Shown here: positions 1-9,414 of the stretch, one piece after another
How positions within the stretch are numbered: the first letter of the stretch is position 1
Layout of the letters: the number at the start of each line of letters is the position of its first letter
Source of the DNA: Myxococcus xanthus
Lineage (GTDB): Bacteria > Myxococcota > Myxococcia > Myxococcales > Myxococcaceae
Reading direction: 5' to 3'
Assembly (NCBI RefSeq): GCF_900106535.1
Contig: NZ_FNOH01000003.1
Location: 682,001 to 746,000 of the forward strand
DNA: 64,000 nt
Translations under genes and position numbers: made by a program
The notes under the pieces: generated by a model
The model's input: the letters and a program-made list of their open reading frames with translations, nothing else
Database searches by the model: none
What the model was told of the DNA's origin: nothing

Positions 1-1
1 C

Positions 2-1075
2 GCGGAACGGGACGCGCTGGACCAGGGCCGTCCGCTCACTGCGCACGAGCTGTTCTCCCTCTGGTACCTGAAGGCCGTTCCGGGCGCCTACATGGCGCAG
101 CGGCTCCAGCTCGCGGACGTGGACGAAGCCACGGTGCGGCGCATCGCGAAGCTCTCCGCCGTGGGACTGCAGATGTTCGACGACGGGGTGGACCTCCAGG
201 CGGATCTCGACCGGGGGCGCTTGTGGTTGAGCGCGGAGGAGCTCGAGCTGCTGGGACTGTCCATGACGCCGCCCGCGACGCTGGCCACCACCGCGGGGGA
301 GCGCATCATCCGGCTGCGCAAGGCCATCTGCCTCGAGTACTTCCTCGCGGTGTATGACGAAGCCTCTCGCATCGCCTCGCCGGAGAGTCGCAAGCGCGCC
401 CAGTCCTTCGCGGAGGCCTGGCTGAGCTTCCTCCAGCAGGACTACCTCAAGCTGTACACGCCCGGAGACCCCAAGCCCTGGGACTCCGTGCAGCGCGTCC
501 TGAAGGCGCTGCCAGGCTCGGAGACCGTGAAGCTGCCCGTGCTGCACTCGCTGTTCTCCCTCATCTCCGCCCTGCCGCTTCCGCCCGTGGACGTGGAGGC
601 CTGCCGGCGGGAGCTGCAACAGCTCGGGGGCTGCCCTCGGGCGCTGGCGCCAGAAGTGGCCCTGGACGCCATGGGTGTCTGCGAGGCGGAGGGAGACGCG
701 GCGAACTTCGACGTGCCCGGGCCGGAGGCCTCCGTGCTGGAGCGCGTGCTGCTGGCCTCGCCCTCCAAGCACACCGCGGCGGACTTCGCGCGGCGCTGCC
801 GCGAATCAACCGAGGGCTCTCCGTCCAACCTGCGCGACCCCAACCTGTCGGAGGTGTTCGCCAGCGGCATCAAGCTCGCGGAGCGCTCCGCGCGGAACTC
901 CGTCACCGCCCGGGAGAACTTCCTCCAGCAGCTTCGCCCTGGCTCAAAGCGGGCCCCGGTGGTGGACGCCGAGCTGGCCGAGCGGTTCTCGCGCGACGGC
1001 GCGGACTGGCTCGCGTTGGGAATCGAGGCCCTCGCGGCGACGGCCCGCGGGGTCCGCGACGGCTGCCGGAAATAG
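2..1075 (+). CDS. Squalene/phytoene synthase-like protein, 5' end cut off
   Basis: The reading frame is open from base 2, upstream of the first internal ATG at 92, so the start lies outside the window. The visible part is about 357 residues. Just after the ATG at 92 there is a segment reading D-LQA-D-LDR-GR-LWLS, which fits the second aspartate-rich motif of the squalene/phytoene synthase family (D-x3-D-x3-GR-x-Y/F-L-P), followed by a helix-rich tail. In the family these aspartates bind Mg-diphosphate of prenyl donors. Here the final Tyr-Leu-Pro reads Trp-Leu-Ser and the first aspartate-rich motif is out of view, so the protein may be divergent or non-canonical. It precedes the type II thioesterase by 30 bases on the same strand; membership in the cluster is uncertain. 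Confidence 0.5.
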   Translation, partial: AERDALDQGRPLTAHELFSLWYLKAVPGAYMAQRLQLADVDEATVRRIAKLSAVGLQMFDDGVDLQADLDRGRLWLSAEELELLGLSMTPPATLATTAGERIIRLRKAICLEYFLAVYDEASRIASPESRKRAQSFAEAWLSFLQQDYLKLYTPGDPKPWDSVQRVLKALPGSETVKLPVLHSLFSLISALPLPPVDVEACRRELQQLGGCPRALAPEVALDAMGVCEAEGDAANFDVPGPEASVLERVLLASPSKHTAADFARRCRESTEGSPSNLRDPNLSEVFASGIKLAERSARNSVTARENFLQQLRPGSKRAPVVDAELAERFSRDGADWLALGIEALAATARGVRDGCRK

Positions 1076-1105
1076 AACCTCTGTCCCTCACCTCATCCAT
1101 CATCA

Positions 1106-1894
1106 ATGAATCCTGAATCCAGCATCGCGGCGGCCGAGTCCCCCTGGCTCGTCCGCCGCAAACCCCAGGCGTCGCCTCGTCTCCGGCTGTTCTGCTTCCC
1201 CTACGCGGGAGCCGGCAGCCTTCCCTACTTCCGTTGGCCTGACCTGCTCCCCGAGGCGGACATCGAGGTGTGCGCAGTGCAGCCTCCCGGCCGGGAGAAC
1301 CGCCTGCATGAGCCGTCCGTGGAGGAGCTCCCACAACTGCTGGACGCGCTCGTGCGGGAGCTGTCGCCCCTCTTCGATGGCCCCTTTGCCTTCTTCGGCC
1401 ACAGCCTGGGCGCGCTCATCGCCTTCGAGCTGACGCGCGAACTCCGCCGCCGGGGCCTTCCGCTGCCTGGCACCCTGCTCGTCTCCGGCTCCGAGGCGCC
1501 CTCCCGGCGCAGTGGACTTCCCCCACTGAGCGGCCTGCGGCGAGACGACTTCATCCGCGAGCTGTCCGCTCGCTACGACGGCATTCCGCAGCAGGTCCTG
1601 GCGCAGCCGGAGATCCTGGACCTCATCCTCCCCATCCTGCGCGCCGACCTGAAGATTTCAGAGCGCTACACCTACCAGGAGGAGCCTCCGCTTCCAGTGC
1701 GGCTGTGTGCCTTCGGTGGCACTCGCGACCCTCGCGTCTCGGAAGCCGCGCTCGACACGTGGCGACTGCAAACACAGCAGTCCTTCTCGATGAAGATGTT
1801 TCCAGGCGGCCACTTCTTTCTCAACGAGCTGACGGCCCAGGTGGTCCAGGCCGTCCATGCCGAACTCGCAGTCGGAGCAACCCCAGCACCATGA
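1106..1894 (+). CDS. Type II (editing) thioesterase, alpha/beta hydrolase
   Basis: The 262-residue protein matches stand-alone thioesterases of the GrsT/RifR type that clear mis-primed or stalled acyl groups from carrier proteins of NRPS/PKS lines. Visible signatures are the N-terminal LFCFPYAGAG strand-turn, the nucleophile elbow GHSLG (Ser near residue 100), the acid in GGTRDPR near residue 207 and the catalytic His in GGHFF near residue 235. Length is normal for the family. There is no clear Shine-Dalgarno before the ATG at 1106, but the family-typical N-terminus supports it. The stop overlaps the start of the carrier protein gene by four bases (ATGA), so the two are translationally coupled. 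Confidence 0.9.
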   Translation: MNPESSIAAAESPWLVRRKPQASPRLRLFCFPYAGAGSLPYFRWPDLLPEADIEVCAVQPPGRENRLHEPSVEELPQLLDALVRELSPLFDGPFAFFGHSLGALIAFELTRELRRRGLPLPGTLLVSGSEAPSRRSGLPPLSGLRRDDFIRELSARYDGIPQQVLAQPEILDLILPILRADLKISERYTYQEEPPLPVRLCAFGGTRDPRVSEAALDTWRLQTQQSFSMKMFPGGHFFLNELTAQVVQAVHAELAVGATPAP

Positions 1895-2151
1895 ACAGAG
1901 ACGACCTGCTCGATGTCCTGACCCGCTATGTCGCGAATGAACTCCTGGACGGGGACGCGGAGGACCTCGATTCCTCCACGCCCCTCTTGGAGCTCGGCGT
2001 GCTGAACTCGCTGGAGACCGCCCGGATGATGGGCTTCGTCCAGAAGAAGTACGGCATCACCATTCCCTCGGAGTCGCTGAAGGTCGAAAACCTCCAGACG
2101 ATCTCCGCCATCGCCGACCTCGTCTACGACGCGAGGCCCCGGCAGCCGTAG
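1891..2151 (+). CDS. Free-standing acyl/peptidyl carrier protein (candidate prolyl/pyrrolyl carrier)
   Basis: The gene encodes 86 residues and starts at the ATGA overlap with the thioesterase rather than at longer in-frame options. It has the four-helix carrier pattern with the phosphopantetheine site LGVLNSLET; the Ser is preceded by Asn instead of the usual Asp, a variant seen in some stand-alone carriers. With a prolyl-AMP ligase and prolyl dehydrogenase at the other end of the cluster and no other free carrier in view, it is the best candidate for the PltL-like protein that carries proline during oxidation to pyrrole-2-carboxylate. That role is inferred. It ends four bases before the stop of the convergent PKS gene, so the two transcription units meet tail to tail with no room for a separate terminator. 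Confidence 0.85.
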   Translation: MNRDDLLDVLTRYVANELLDGDAEDLDSSTPLLELGVLNSLETARMMGFVQKKYGITIPSESLKVENLQTISAIADLVYDARPRQP

Positions 2152-2155
2152 CCGC

Positions 2156-5100
2156 TCAGCGGCCTCGACGCAGCATGGCCTGGACGGTGTCATCGTCCAG
2201 GCTGTCGACGTCCGCCAGGAGCGACTCCAGCTCCGCGTCCTCGGGAGCCTCCTCCACGGGCGCGGCTGCCTCTTCCTTCAGGCCCAGGACCTCGGCCGCC
2301 AGGTAGTCCACCAGCCCGTTGACGGTGGGGTTGTCGAAGGCCACCGTCGCGGGCAGCGAGGTGCCCAGGCTCCGCTGCAGGACGTTGCGCAGCTCCACGG
2401 ACATCAGCGAGTCCATGCCGAACTCGAAGAAGCCCTGGTTCGGGTCCAGTGGCTCCGTCGTGGGACGCCCCAGCACGCCGTTGACCAGCTCGCCCACGTG
2501 CGCACGCAAGGCACCGCGCCGCTCCTTGGGCTCGAGCCGCTCCAGCCGCTGACGAATCCCCTCGCTCGCCGCGGGGCTGGCCTTCTCGATGAAGGCCTCG
2601 AACAGCGGCGAACGTCCGCGCCGCCCGAGCACCGCCCAATCCACGGGAAGAACACCGAGCTGACCGCTCAGCCCCAGGGACTGCTCGAACACCTGGAGGC
2701 CGTCTTCCGGAGGAATCACGCCGAAGCCCAACTGCTCCATGCGGCGGCGGATCTGCTCCTCCGCGGCCGCGCCCACCTCGGCCCAGGCGCCCCAGTTGAG
2801 GCTCAGGGCGGGCAGCCCGTCGGCCTGGCGGGAGCGGGCCAGCGCATCCAGGAAGGCGTTCGCGGCCACATAGTTGGCCTGTCCCGCCGATCCGATGAGC
2901 GACGCCGCCGAGGAGAACACGACGAAGAAGTCCAGCGCCGTGCCTTGCAACGCACGATGGAGGTTCCACCCACCGGAGACCTTGGGCGCGAAGGCCTTGG
3001 CCAGCCGCTCCGGCGTCATCTGCACGAAGAGGCCGTCATCGATGACGCCCGCGGAGTGGATGACGCCACGCAGGGGCGGCACGCGTCCCGACAGCCCGGC
3101 GAGGACGCGCTCCACGTCAGCGGCCACGGCCACGTCGCCCTGCACGCAGTGGATGGTGACGCCGCGCTGCTCCAGCGCATCCAGTCGAGTGCGCGCCTCG
3201 GGCCCCGGCTCACGCCGCCCCATCAGGACCAGGTGGCGCGCTCCGCGTTCCGCCAGCCGCTCCGCGACGATGAGCCCCAGTCCGCCAAGGCCTCCCGTGA
3301 CGAGATAGCTCGCGTCCGGCTTCAGTGCGGCCTCGCCGCTCGCCCCACGGAGCTTCCGGCTGCGCACCAACCGGGGCACGCGGCGCGTCGTTCCTCTCAG
3401 CGAGAGCTCGTCCTCGCCGCTGCCACCGAGCAACTCCGCATGAAGCTGCGCGACTTCGTGCTCGGACGCACTGGCATCCAGGTCCACACGCCGGCAATGG
3501 AGGTCCGGATGCTCGCGCGTGATGGACTTGCCCAGGCCCCAGAGGACCGAACTCCCCAGGTGGGTGATGCGCTCCTTCTCCGAGGTCGCCTGGGCACCGC
3601 GAGTCACCAACCAGAGCGAGGTGCTCTTTCCCTTGGCCTCGACGAGCGCCTGGGCGAGCACGAGCACCCGCGTGCCGTGCCCAAGGGCCTGCGCGGGGAC
3701 GTCGTCCCCACCACCGTCCAGGCTCCACAGGTCGATGACATGCAGGGGCCCTTGCAGCGCCTCCGGGCGCAACTGGCCCAGGAGCGCGAGCGCTGAATCG
3801 CGGCCATCGACCGTGGCTCGCGCTCCAGCAGGGACCGTCACCACGTGCCAGCCTTGCTGCGTCAGTCGCTCGGCCAGGCGCGCGCCCAGCCCCGCCGCGT
3901 CGGCGAGGATGAGGCACTGTGTCCCGGCGTGCGCCGCCTCCGCCCCTGCCGCTGGAGCCTCCAGCGGCCGGGCCTGCCACTCCAGCTCGTACAGCCAGTT
4001 CTGGTAGCGCTTGCTCTTCGCGCCCAGGAGTCCCTCCCGCGTGATGCGCCGGAGCAGCAGCTTCTCCACCGTGGCCACGCGCTCCCCATCCGCCGTGAGC
4101 AACTGGATGTCGCACACGTAGCCCGGGCCCTTCGGGTCATCGCTCCGCGCCAGGGTCGCATGGGCCCACACCTCACCCAGCCCGCCGCGCTGCACCTGCA
4201 CCTTGCCGACACCCACGGGGAGGTAGGCGGCATCCCCTTCCTCGTCGAGCACGGCGCCCACCATCTGGAAGCACGCATCCAGGAGCGCGGGCTGAAGCTG
4301 GTACTGCCCCGCGTCCGCCGCAGCGCTGCCTGACAGGGCCAGGCGCCCCAGCACCGCGTTCTCACCCCGCCAGAGCGCCTGGATGCCTCGGAAGCTGGGG
4401 CCATACGCGAGCCCCGCCTGCCCCAGCTTCGCGTAGTAGCCCTCCACCGGCACCTCGCGAGTCAGCGAGGCCCGCAGACGCTCCACGTCGACGCGCTCTG
4501 CTGGCGCGGCCGTCGTCGCGGAGAGCTTTCCGTGGGCATGGAGGATCCACGCGGGCTCACCCTCTCCCGTGCGCTCCTCCTGGCTGTGGATTTCGAAGCG
4601 CCCGGCGCGCTCGCCTTCCGGCGAGTAGAGCAGGTGCACCCGGCGCGCCCCTTCCTCGGGGAGGAAGAGGGCCTGCGAGAAGGTGATTTCGTCCACCGTC
4701 CCGCCCACCGCACCGAAGAGCGAAGCTCCCGCGGCGAGCCCCATCTCCACGTAGGCCGCTCCCGGCATCAATATCTGTCCGTAGACGCCATGGTCCTTCA
4801 GGAAGGCGGGCTTCGCGGCGCCCACGGAGGACTCGAACTGCCGCACCTGTGAAGGCGACGCGTGCGGATGGCCCAAGAGGGGATGTCCTCGCGTGGCCCC
4901 TGCCTCCGGCGCGGTGCTCACGCCCGGGATGTCCCAGGTGGACCCGTTGAGGTCCATCCAGTGATTGCGCCGCTGGAAGGGATAGACGGGCAACGCGACC
5001 TTGTGGCGCTCGCGCCCCTGGTCCACGCCCCGCCAGTCCACGGGCACGCCCGCGACGTGAAGGGCCGCGAGCCCCTCCAGCATCTGCTGCCAGTCCGAGC

Positions 5101-7741
5101 GCTCCGGCCTCAAGCTGCCCACCCAGAGCGTGTCCTCCTGCGTGATGCAGGACTGGCCCATGGTCACCAGCGTGGGCTTCGGGCCGACCTCCAGGAAGGC
5201 CTTCACACCGGCCTGCTCCAGCGTCTGCATGCCCCGGGCGAACATCACCGGCTCACGAAGATGCTGCACCCAGTACCCAGGCGTCAGGATTTCCTTCCCC
5301 GCCTCGTGCCCGCTCAGGTTCGAAATCAGCGGGATGGACGGGGGCTGGAGCTTCACCTTCGCCACGGCCTTGGAGAACGCGTCGAGGATGGGGTCCATCA
5401 GCGCGGAGTGGAACGCGTGCGAGACGCGCAGCATCGTGCCGCGCTTGCCCTTCCGCGTCAGCTCGGCCACGCATTCATTGACGGCGGCCTCGCGCCCCGA
5501 AATCACCACGTTGCGGGGACCATTGAGGGCCGCGATGGACACCTGCCCGTCATACCGGGAGAGCAGCGCCTCCACCTCCGCGGCATCCGCGGACACGGCG
5601 GCCATCGTCCCGCCCGCAGGCAGGGACTGCATCAGCCGGGCGCGCGTGGCGATGAGCTCCAGTCCTTCTTCCAGGGTGAAGACGCCGGCCACGCAGGCCG
5701 CCACGAACTCACCCACGGAGTGCCCCATCACGTAGTCCGGGCGGAGGCCCCACTGCATCCACACCTGCGCCAGGGCGTACTCGAGCGCGAACAACGCGGG
5801 CTGGGTGAAGCCCGTCTCGTCCAGCCGGGCTCGCGCCTGCGCGTCCCGCTCGGCGGGGTGCAGCAGGTCGATGAGCGACTGGCCCATCAACGGCTTCAGC
5901 ACCGCGTCGCAACGCAGGAGCGTCTCGCGGAAGGTGGGCTCGGTGCGGAAGAGCTCCTCCCCCATGCCCAACCACTGCGCGCCCTGCCCGGTGAACAGGA
6001 AGGCCAGCCGGGGCGCCCCGTCCGCCTTCCCGCGCAGCACCGACGATGACGTCTGCCCGGACAGGAAGGACGTCAACTGCGCCTGCATGGCCTCCTGTGA
6101 GCTCCCCAGCACCGCGAGCCGGTGACGGAAGGCGTCCCGCCCGGTGTTCGCGGTGAAGCAGATGTCCTCCAGCGACTGTGACGCGAGCCCCGGGCCGCCG
6201 AGCGCCTGCGCATGCCGCTGCGCCAGCTCGTTCAGCGCCTGGGGACTGCGCGCGGACAGCGTCAGGACGTGCATCGGCCGCGGCGTCGCATCCGGCGTCC
6301 GGGCAGGCGCGGGCGGAGCTTCCTCGATGAGGACATGCGCGTTGACGCCACTGAGCCCGAAGCCGCTGACACCGGCCACGCGGGGCTTGTCGCCCTTGGG
6401 CCACGGCGTCACCTGCGTGGGGATGGCGATCTGCAACTGCTGCCAGTCCACGGCCGGGTTGGGCGTACGGAAGTGCAGGTGCGGAGGAATCTCGTCCTGT
6501 CCCAGTGACAGCACGACCTTGATCATCCCCGCGGCACCCGCGGCGGACTCCAGGTGTCCGAGGTTCGTCTTCGCGGAGCCGACGAGCAACGGTGCGTCCG
6601 CGCCGCGCCCATGCCGGAGCACCGCGTCCAGCGCCCGCAGCTCAATCGGGTCGCCCAGCGGCGTCCCCGTGCCATGGGCTTCGATGTAGTTCACGTCCGC
6701 TGGGGCCAGGCTCGCCGACTCCAGCGCCTTGCGCAGCAGCTTCTCCTGCGCGGGTCCGTTGGGGACCGTCAGGCCGCCGCTGAGCCCGTCATGGTTCACC
6801 GCGGAGCCACGGATGACGGCGAGGATGCGGTCCTTGTCCCGCTGCGCATCCGAGAGCCGCTTGAGCACCAGGACGCCGCACCCTTCGCCGCGCCCGTAGC
6901 CATTGGCGGATGCATCGAACGTCTTCGAGCGCCCATCCGGCGCCAGCGCCCGCATCTTCGACAGGACGATGTTGTTGTCCGGCCGGAGAATCACGTTCAC
7001 CCCGCCCGCGAGCGCCAGCGAACACTCCCCCTGCCGCAGCGCCTGGCAGGCCAGGTGGGCGGAGACGAGCGCCGAGGAGCACGCGGTCGCGACCACCATG
7101 GACGGCCCCTGGAGGCCCAGGACGTAGGACACACGTCCCGCGGAGAAGCTCAGCTCGTTCCCGGTCCCCATGTACGGCAGGTCCCGTGTCTGCACCGCGT
7201 TGAAGGGAACGCGCCCGTAGTCACTGCTCAGGAAGCCGACATAGACGCCCGTGTCGCTGCCCACCAGGGAGCCCGGGGCGATTCCGGCGTCCTCCAGGGC
7301 CTCCCACGACACCTCCAGCATCAAGCGCTGCTGCGGGTCGACGTAGTTCGCCTCGCGCGGCGACAGGCCAAAGAACTCACTGTCGAAGCCGGCGATGGGT
7401 TGGTTGAGGAACCCACCCTCACGGACCACCATCTTCCAGCCCGCGTCCGGGTCCGCCGCGTAGTACGCGTCCACGTCCCAGCGGTCCGGCGGAACCGTGC
7501 TCACGGCATCCACGCCGCCGCGCAGCAGCTCCCAATAGGCGCGCGGGTCGTTCGCGCCGCCGGGGAACCTGCACCCCATGCCGATGACGGCGATGGGCTC
7601 CGAGCGCGCGCGCTCCAATCCATCCACGCGCGCCCGGAGGGTCTTGATGGCCAATGCCGCCCGTTGCAAGGGCGTCATCGACTCCATCGAGAGAGCATTC
7701 TCCTCGTTGGACATCCTCACTCGAATGGACTCATCCGACAC
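2156..7741 (-). CDS. Type I PKS, one module: KS-AT-DH-KR-ACP
   Basis: This 1861-residue single-module polyketide synthase has an N-terminal coiled-coil docking segment (TPLQRAALAI); KS with TACSSA (Cys near 220), HGTGTPLGD and NLGHLE; AT with GHSVGE (Ser near 674) and HAFHS, the malonyl-CoA signature; DH with HGVYGQILMP (His near 984) and PALLDACFQ; a structural plus catalytic KR with TGGLGGLG near 1484 and the Tyr of NYVAANA near 1624; ACP with FGMDSL near 1775. It should add one malonate and leave a trans-type double bond. The C-terminus ends in an acidic helix (SLDDDTVQAML). GTG at 7741 has an AAGGGG upstream; an ATG at 7714 is an alternative. The gene is last in the operon, behind the terminator NRPS, so gene order does not match its expected place in chain growth. 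Confidence 0.95.
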   Translation of the reverse strand: MSDESIRVRMSNEENALSMESMTPLQRAALAIKTLRARVDGLERARSEPIAVIGMGCRFPGGANDPRAYWELLRGGVDAVSTVPPDRWDVDAYYAADPDAGWKMVVREGGFLNQPIAGFDSEFFGLSPREANYVDPQQRLMLEVSWEALEDAGIAPGSLVGSDTGVYVGFLSSDYGRVPFNAVQTRDLPYMGTGNELSFSAGRVSYVLGLQGPSMVVATACSSALVSAHLACQALRQGECSLALAGGVNVILRPDNNIVLSKMRALAPDGRSKTFDASANGYGRGEGCGVLVLKRLSDAQRDKDRILAVIRGSAVNHDGLSGGLTVPNGPAQEKLLRKALESASLAPADVNYIEAHGTGTPLGDPIELRALDAVLRHGRGADAPLLVGSAKTNLGHLESAAGAAGMIKVVLSLGQDEIPPHLHFRTPNPAVDWQQLQIAIPTQVTPWPKGDKPRVAGVSGFGLSGVNAHVLIEEAPPAPARTPDATPRPMHVLTLSARSPQALNELAQRHAQALGGPGLASQSLEDICFTANTGRDAFRHRLAVLGSSQEAMQAQLTSFLSGQTSSSVLRGKADGAPRLAFLFTGQGAQWLGMGEELFRTEPTFRETLLRCDAVLKPLMGQSLIDLLHPAERDAQARARLDETGFTQPALFALEYALAQVWMQWGLRPDYVMGHSVGEFVAACVAGVFTLEEGLELIATRARLMQSLPAGGTMAAVSADAAEVEALLSRYDGQVSIAALNGPRNVVISGREAAVNECVAELTRKGKRGTMLRVSHAFHSALMDPILDAFSKAVAKVKLQPPSIPLISNLSGHEAGKEILTPGYWVQHLREPVMFARGMQTLEQAGVKAFLEVGPKPTLVTMGQSCITQEDTLWVGSLRPERSDWQQMLEGLAALHVAGVPVDWRGVDQGRERHKVALPVYPFQRRNHWMDLNGSTWDIPGVSTAPEAGATRGHPLLGHPHASPSQVRQFESSVGAAKPAFLKDHGVYGQILMPGAAYVEMGLAAGASLFGAVGGTVDEITFSQALFLPEEGARRVHLLYSPEGERAGRFEIHSQEERTGEGEPAWILHAHGKLSATTAAPAERVDVERLRASLTREVPVEGYYAKLGQAGLAYGPSFRGIQALWRGENAVLGRLALSGSAAADAGQYQLQPALLDACFQMVGAVLDEEGDAAYLPVGVGKVQVQRGGLGEVWAHATLARSDDPKGPGYVCDIQLLTADGERVATVEKLLLRRITREGLLGAKSKRYQNWLYELEWQARPLEAPAAGAEAAHAGTQCLILADAAGLGARLAERLTQQGWHVVTVPAGARATVDGRDSALALLGQLRPEALQGPLHVIDLWSLDGGGDDVPAQALGHGTRVLVLAQALVEAKGKSTSLWLVTRGAQATSEKERITHLGSSVLWGLGKSITREHPDLHCRRVDLDASASEHEVAQLHAELLGGSGEDELSLRGTTRRVPRLVRSRKLRGASGEAALKPDASYLVTGGLGGLGLIVAERLAERGARHLVLMGRREPGPEARTRLDALEQRGVTIHCVQGDVAVAADVERVLAGLSGRVPPLRGVIHSAGVIDDGLFVQMTPERLAKAFAPKVSGGWNLHRALQGTALDFFVVFSSAASLIGSAGQANYVAANAFLDALARSRQADGLPALSLNWGAWAEVGAAAEEQIRRRMEQLGFGVIPPEDGLQVFEQSLGLSGQLGVLPVDWAVLGRRGRSPLFEAFIEKASPAASEGIRQRLERLEPKERRGALRAHVGELVNGVLGRPTTEPLDPNQGFFEFGMDSLMSVELRNVLQRSLGTSLPATVAFDNPTVNGLVDYLAAEVLGLKEEAAAPVEEAPEDAELESLLADVDSLDDDTVQAMLRRGR

Positions 7742-7762
7742 TGCCCACCCCTTTCGCTTCGA

Positions 7763-8233
7763 CTAGCTGATGGAGATCTTTTCCAGCGGTTCCGGTGCAG
7801 AGCTGGACGCAGAGGCCGGGCTGCTTGAATCCGGAGAGGTAGCGCTCTCCGGAGGCGCACGGCGGTCACTGGGCCGGGCGCCAGCCTCGGAACCCGTCGT
7901 CCCCTTCGGCCGCTTCGCGAGGATCAGGTCCCCCGCCTTCTGGAGCACGTCGCCAAACGACACGCCGGACCGGTTCGGCTGACCCGCCGCCGGAGCCGTG
8001 TGCGCCTGCTTCGCCCGGTCCTCGATGGCCGCGTCGATGTGCTGCAGCTCGTGAATCTGCGCATCGAGGATTTGCGCGACGCCCTTGAGCGCCTCCTGCT
8101 TCGCGCGGAAGAGCTGCTGCACCAGCCCCCGCCCGCCCGGAATCAGGGCGTTGGTGAGCTCGGCGAACCGAGCGCCGTACTCCGGCGAAGCGCCAAAGGA
8201 ACCCTGCGGATAACGATCATCTTGCGTGGACAT
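7763..8233 (-). CDS. Hypothetical protein of the PKS operon
   Basis: The 156-residue protein is not recognised. The first two thirds are helical and rich in Gln, Ala, Leu and Glu (a heptad-like stretch around residues 35-75), and the last third is a low-complexity Pro/Ser/Ala tail ending EKISIS, probably disordered. There is no signal peptide or membrane segment. ATG at 8233 is chosen because it overlaps the stop of the ATPase gene (TGATG); a TTG three bases upstream is possible. Its position between an ArsA-like ATPase and a PKS gene, with translational coupling, suggests it works with the ATPase, perhaps as a partner or adaptor. That is inference only. Confidence 0.75.
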   Translation of the reverse strand: MSTQDDRYPQGSFGASPEYGARFAELTNALIPGGRGLVQQLFRAKQEALKGVAQILDAQIHELQHIDAAIEDRAKQAHTAPAAGQPNRSGVSFGDVLQKAGDLILAKRPKGTTGSEAGARPSDRRAPPESATSPDSSSPASASSSAPEPLEKISIS

Positions 8234-9396
8234 CAAACACCTCTTTCTTTCTGGAAACTCACGATCAGCCGGTCACCCTCCATGCGGGCGCCCGACGTCG
8301 GGAGGAGTGCAATCATCCGAGGCAACACGACGTTGCGCCGGACGGCCCCGACCTGGATGACGAACTCCGCGCCGCGGCGGGAGAGCTCGACATCGCTCTT
8401 CGCCACGAAGGGGAGCCGCACCTCCAGCGAGTACGCATCCACTGCGTCCTTGCGGATGCCCAGGGCAGGCTGCGGGGCCGTGAGACGGACGGGGTCCTCG
8501 CCCTGGTAGAGCTGCTCCGCGAAGACCTCCAGCGGCTTCTCCCCCACCACCTCCATGGCCTGGTGCGGGACCTTCAACACCAGCAGCGACGAAAAGGCGC
8601 GCTGGAGCTTCTCCACGTGTGACTGCTGCGCCCGCATCGGGTCGGAGCCGGCGTCGGCGGCTTCCGGTGCGAGTCGGTTGATGACGACGCAGTCCACCGC
8701 CAGGCCGAGCAGGCTGAAGTACGTGTACGCCCGCTGAGCCTCCTGTCCGGCCACCGTGTCCGCGGTGGTCACCAGCCGGAGGGTCGTCACCTCCGGGTCG
8801 TGCAGCAGCGCGTCCACGGCGTTCAGCCGGTCGCGAACCTCCAGGCTCGCGTCCGCGCCGTGGAGGCTCGCCGCCAGCAGGCGTGCCTTGCGCCCCGCCT
8901 GCGTGGGGGTCTGCTGCTGGCGTGCGTACCAGCTCATCGCTGGCACGGTGTTGAGCAACTGCAGGGCCGTGCGGGTGGACGGGCAATCCACGATGACGAG
9001 GTCGTGCTGCTGCTCGTGGAGGTACTCGCCCAACCGGAGGAGCATGACGACGTGGGCCGCCTCGGCCGTCATCGCCACCTCCTCCGCGTTCACGCGCTCC
9101 GGCCCGCCATCCACGAGCGCGGCCAGTCCACCCTGGCCCCCGTTCCATCCCCGGCGGAGCTCTTCGCCAACGTCCACCTCGTGGAAGGACAGGTGGTCGT
9201 TGACGCCCACGGGAACGCCCCGGGGGCCGGAGAAGAGCGGACTCTCGACGCCCATGGCGGCGCTGAGGCCGCGGGACAGGTCGAACGAAAGCACGAGGGT
9301 CCGGAGACCCCGGCGGGAAGCCGCGAGCGCCGTCGCGGCCGCCACCGTGGTCTTCCCGGAACCGCCGGTACCGGAGACAAGAATGATCCTGGCCAT
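8233..9396 (-). CDS. ArsA/Get3-family ATPase with C-terminal HSP20-like domain
   Basis: The 387-residue protein starts with a P-loop GTGGSGKTT. Classic ArsA/Get3/MinD proteins have a signature Lys early in this loop (GKGGVGKT); here that position is Thr, although the Walker A Lys is kept. Other family marks are the FDLSRGLS switch-like motif near residue 38, DCPSTRTALQLL around the middle (Walker B/A-loop region) and a C-terminal beta-rich segment (EVRLPFV onward) resembling the HSP20-like domain of bacterial ArsA homologues. A good ribosome site (GAGAGGTGG) precedes the ATG. No ArsB, ArsR or arsenite Cys cluster is present, so arsenite export is unlikely. In the PKS operon it may be a targeting or assembly factor for membrane-associated synthases, but the function is unknown. 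Confidence 0.85.
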   Translation of the reverse strand: MARIILVSGTGGSGKTTVAAATALAASRRGLRTLVLSFDLSRGLSAAMGVESPLFSGPRGVPVGVNDHLSFHEVDVGEELRRGWNGGQGGLAALVDGGPERVNAEEVAMTAEAAHVVMLLRLGEYLHEQQHDLVIVDCPSTRTALQLLNTVPAMSWYARQQQTPTQAGRKARLLAASLHGADASLEVRDRLNAVDALLHDPEVTTLRLVTTADTVAGQEAQRAYTYFSLLGLAVDCVVINRLAPEAADAGSDPMRAQQSHVEKLQRAFSSLLVLKVPHQAMEVVGEKPLEVFAEQLYQGEDPVRLTAPQPALGIRKDAVDAYSLEVRLPFVAKSDVELSRRGAEFVIQVGAVRRNVVLPRMIALLPTSGARMEGDRLIVSFQKERGV

Positions 9397-9414
9397 CTCA
9401 ATCCACCTCTCGCG

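Noticed and set aside
8233-9396. Arsenic resistance system
   Set aside because: The ATPase is ArsA-like, but no arsB, arsR, arsC or arsenite-binding Cys set is present and the genes around it are biosynthetic.
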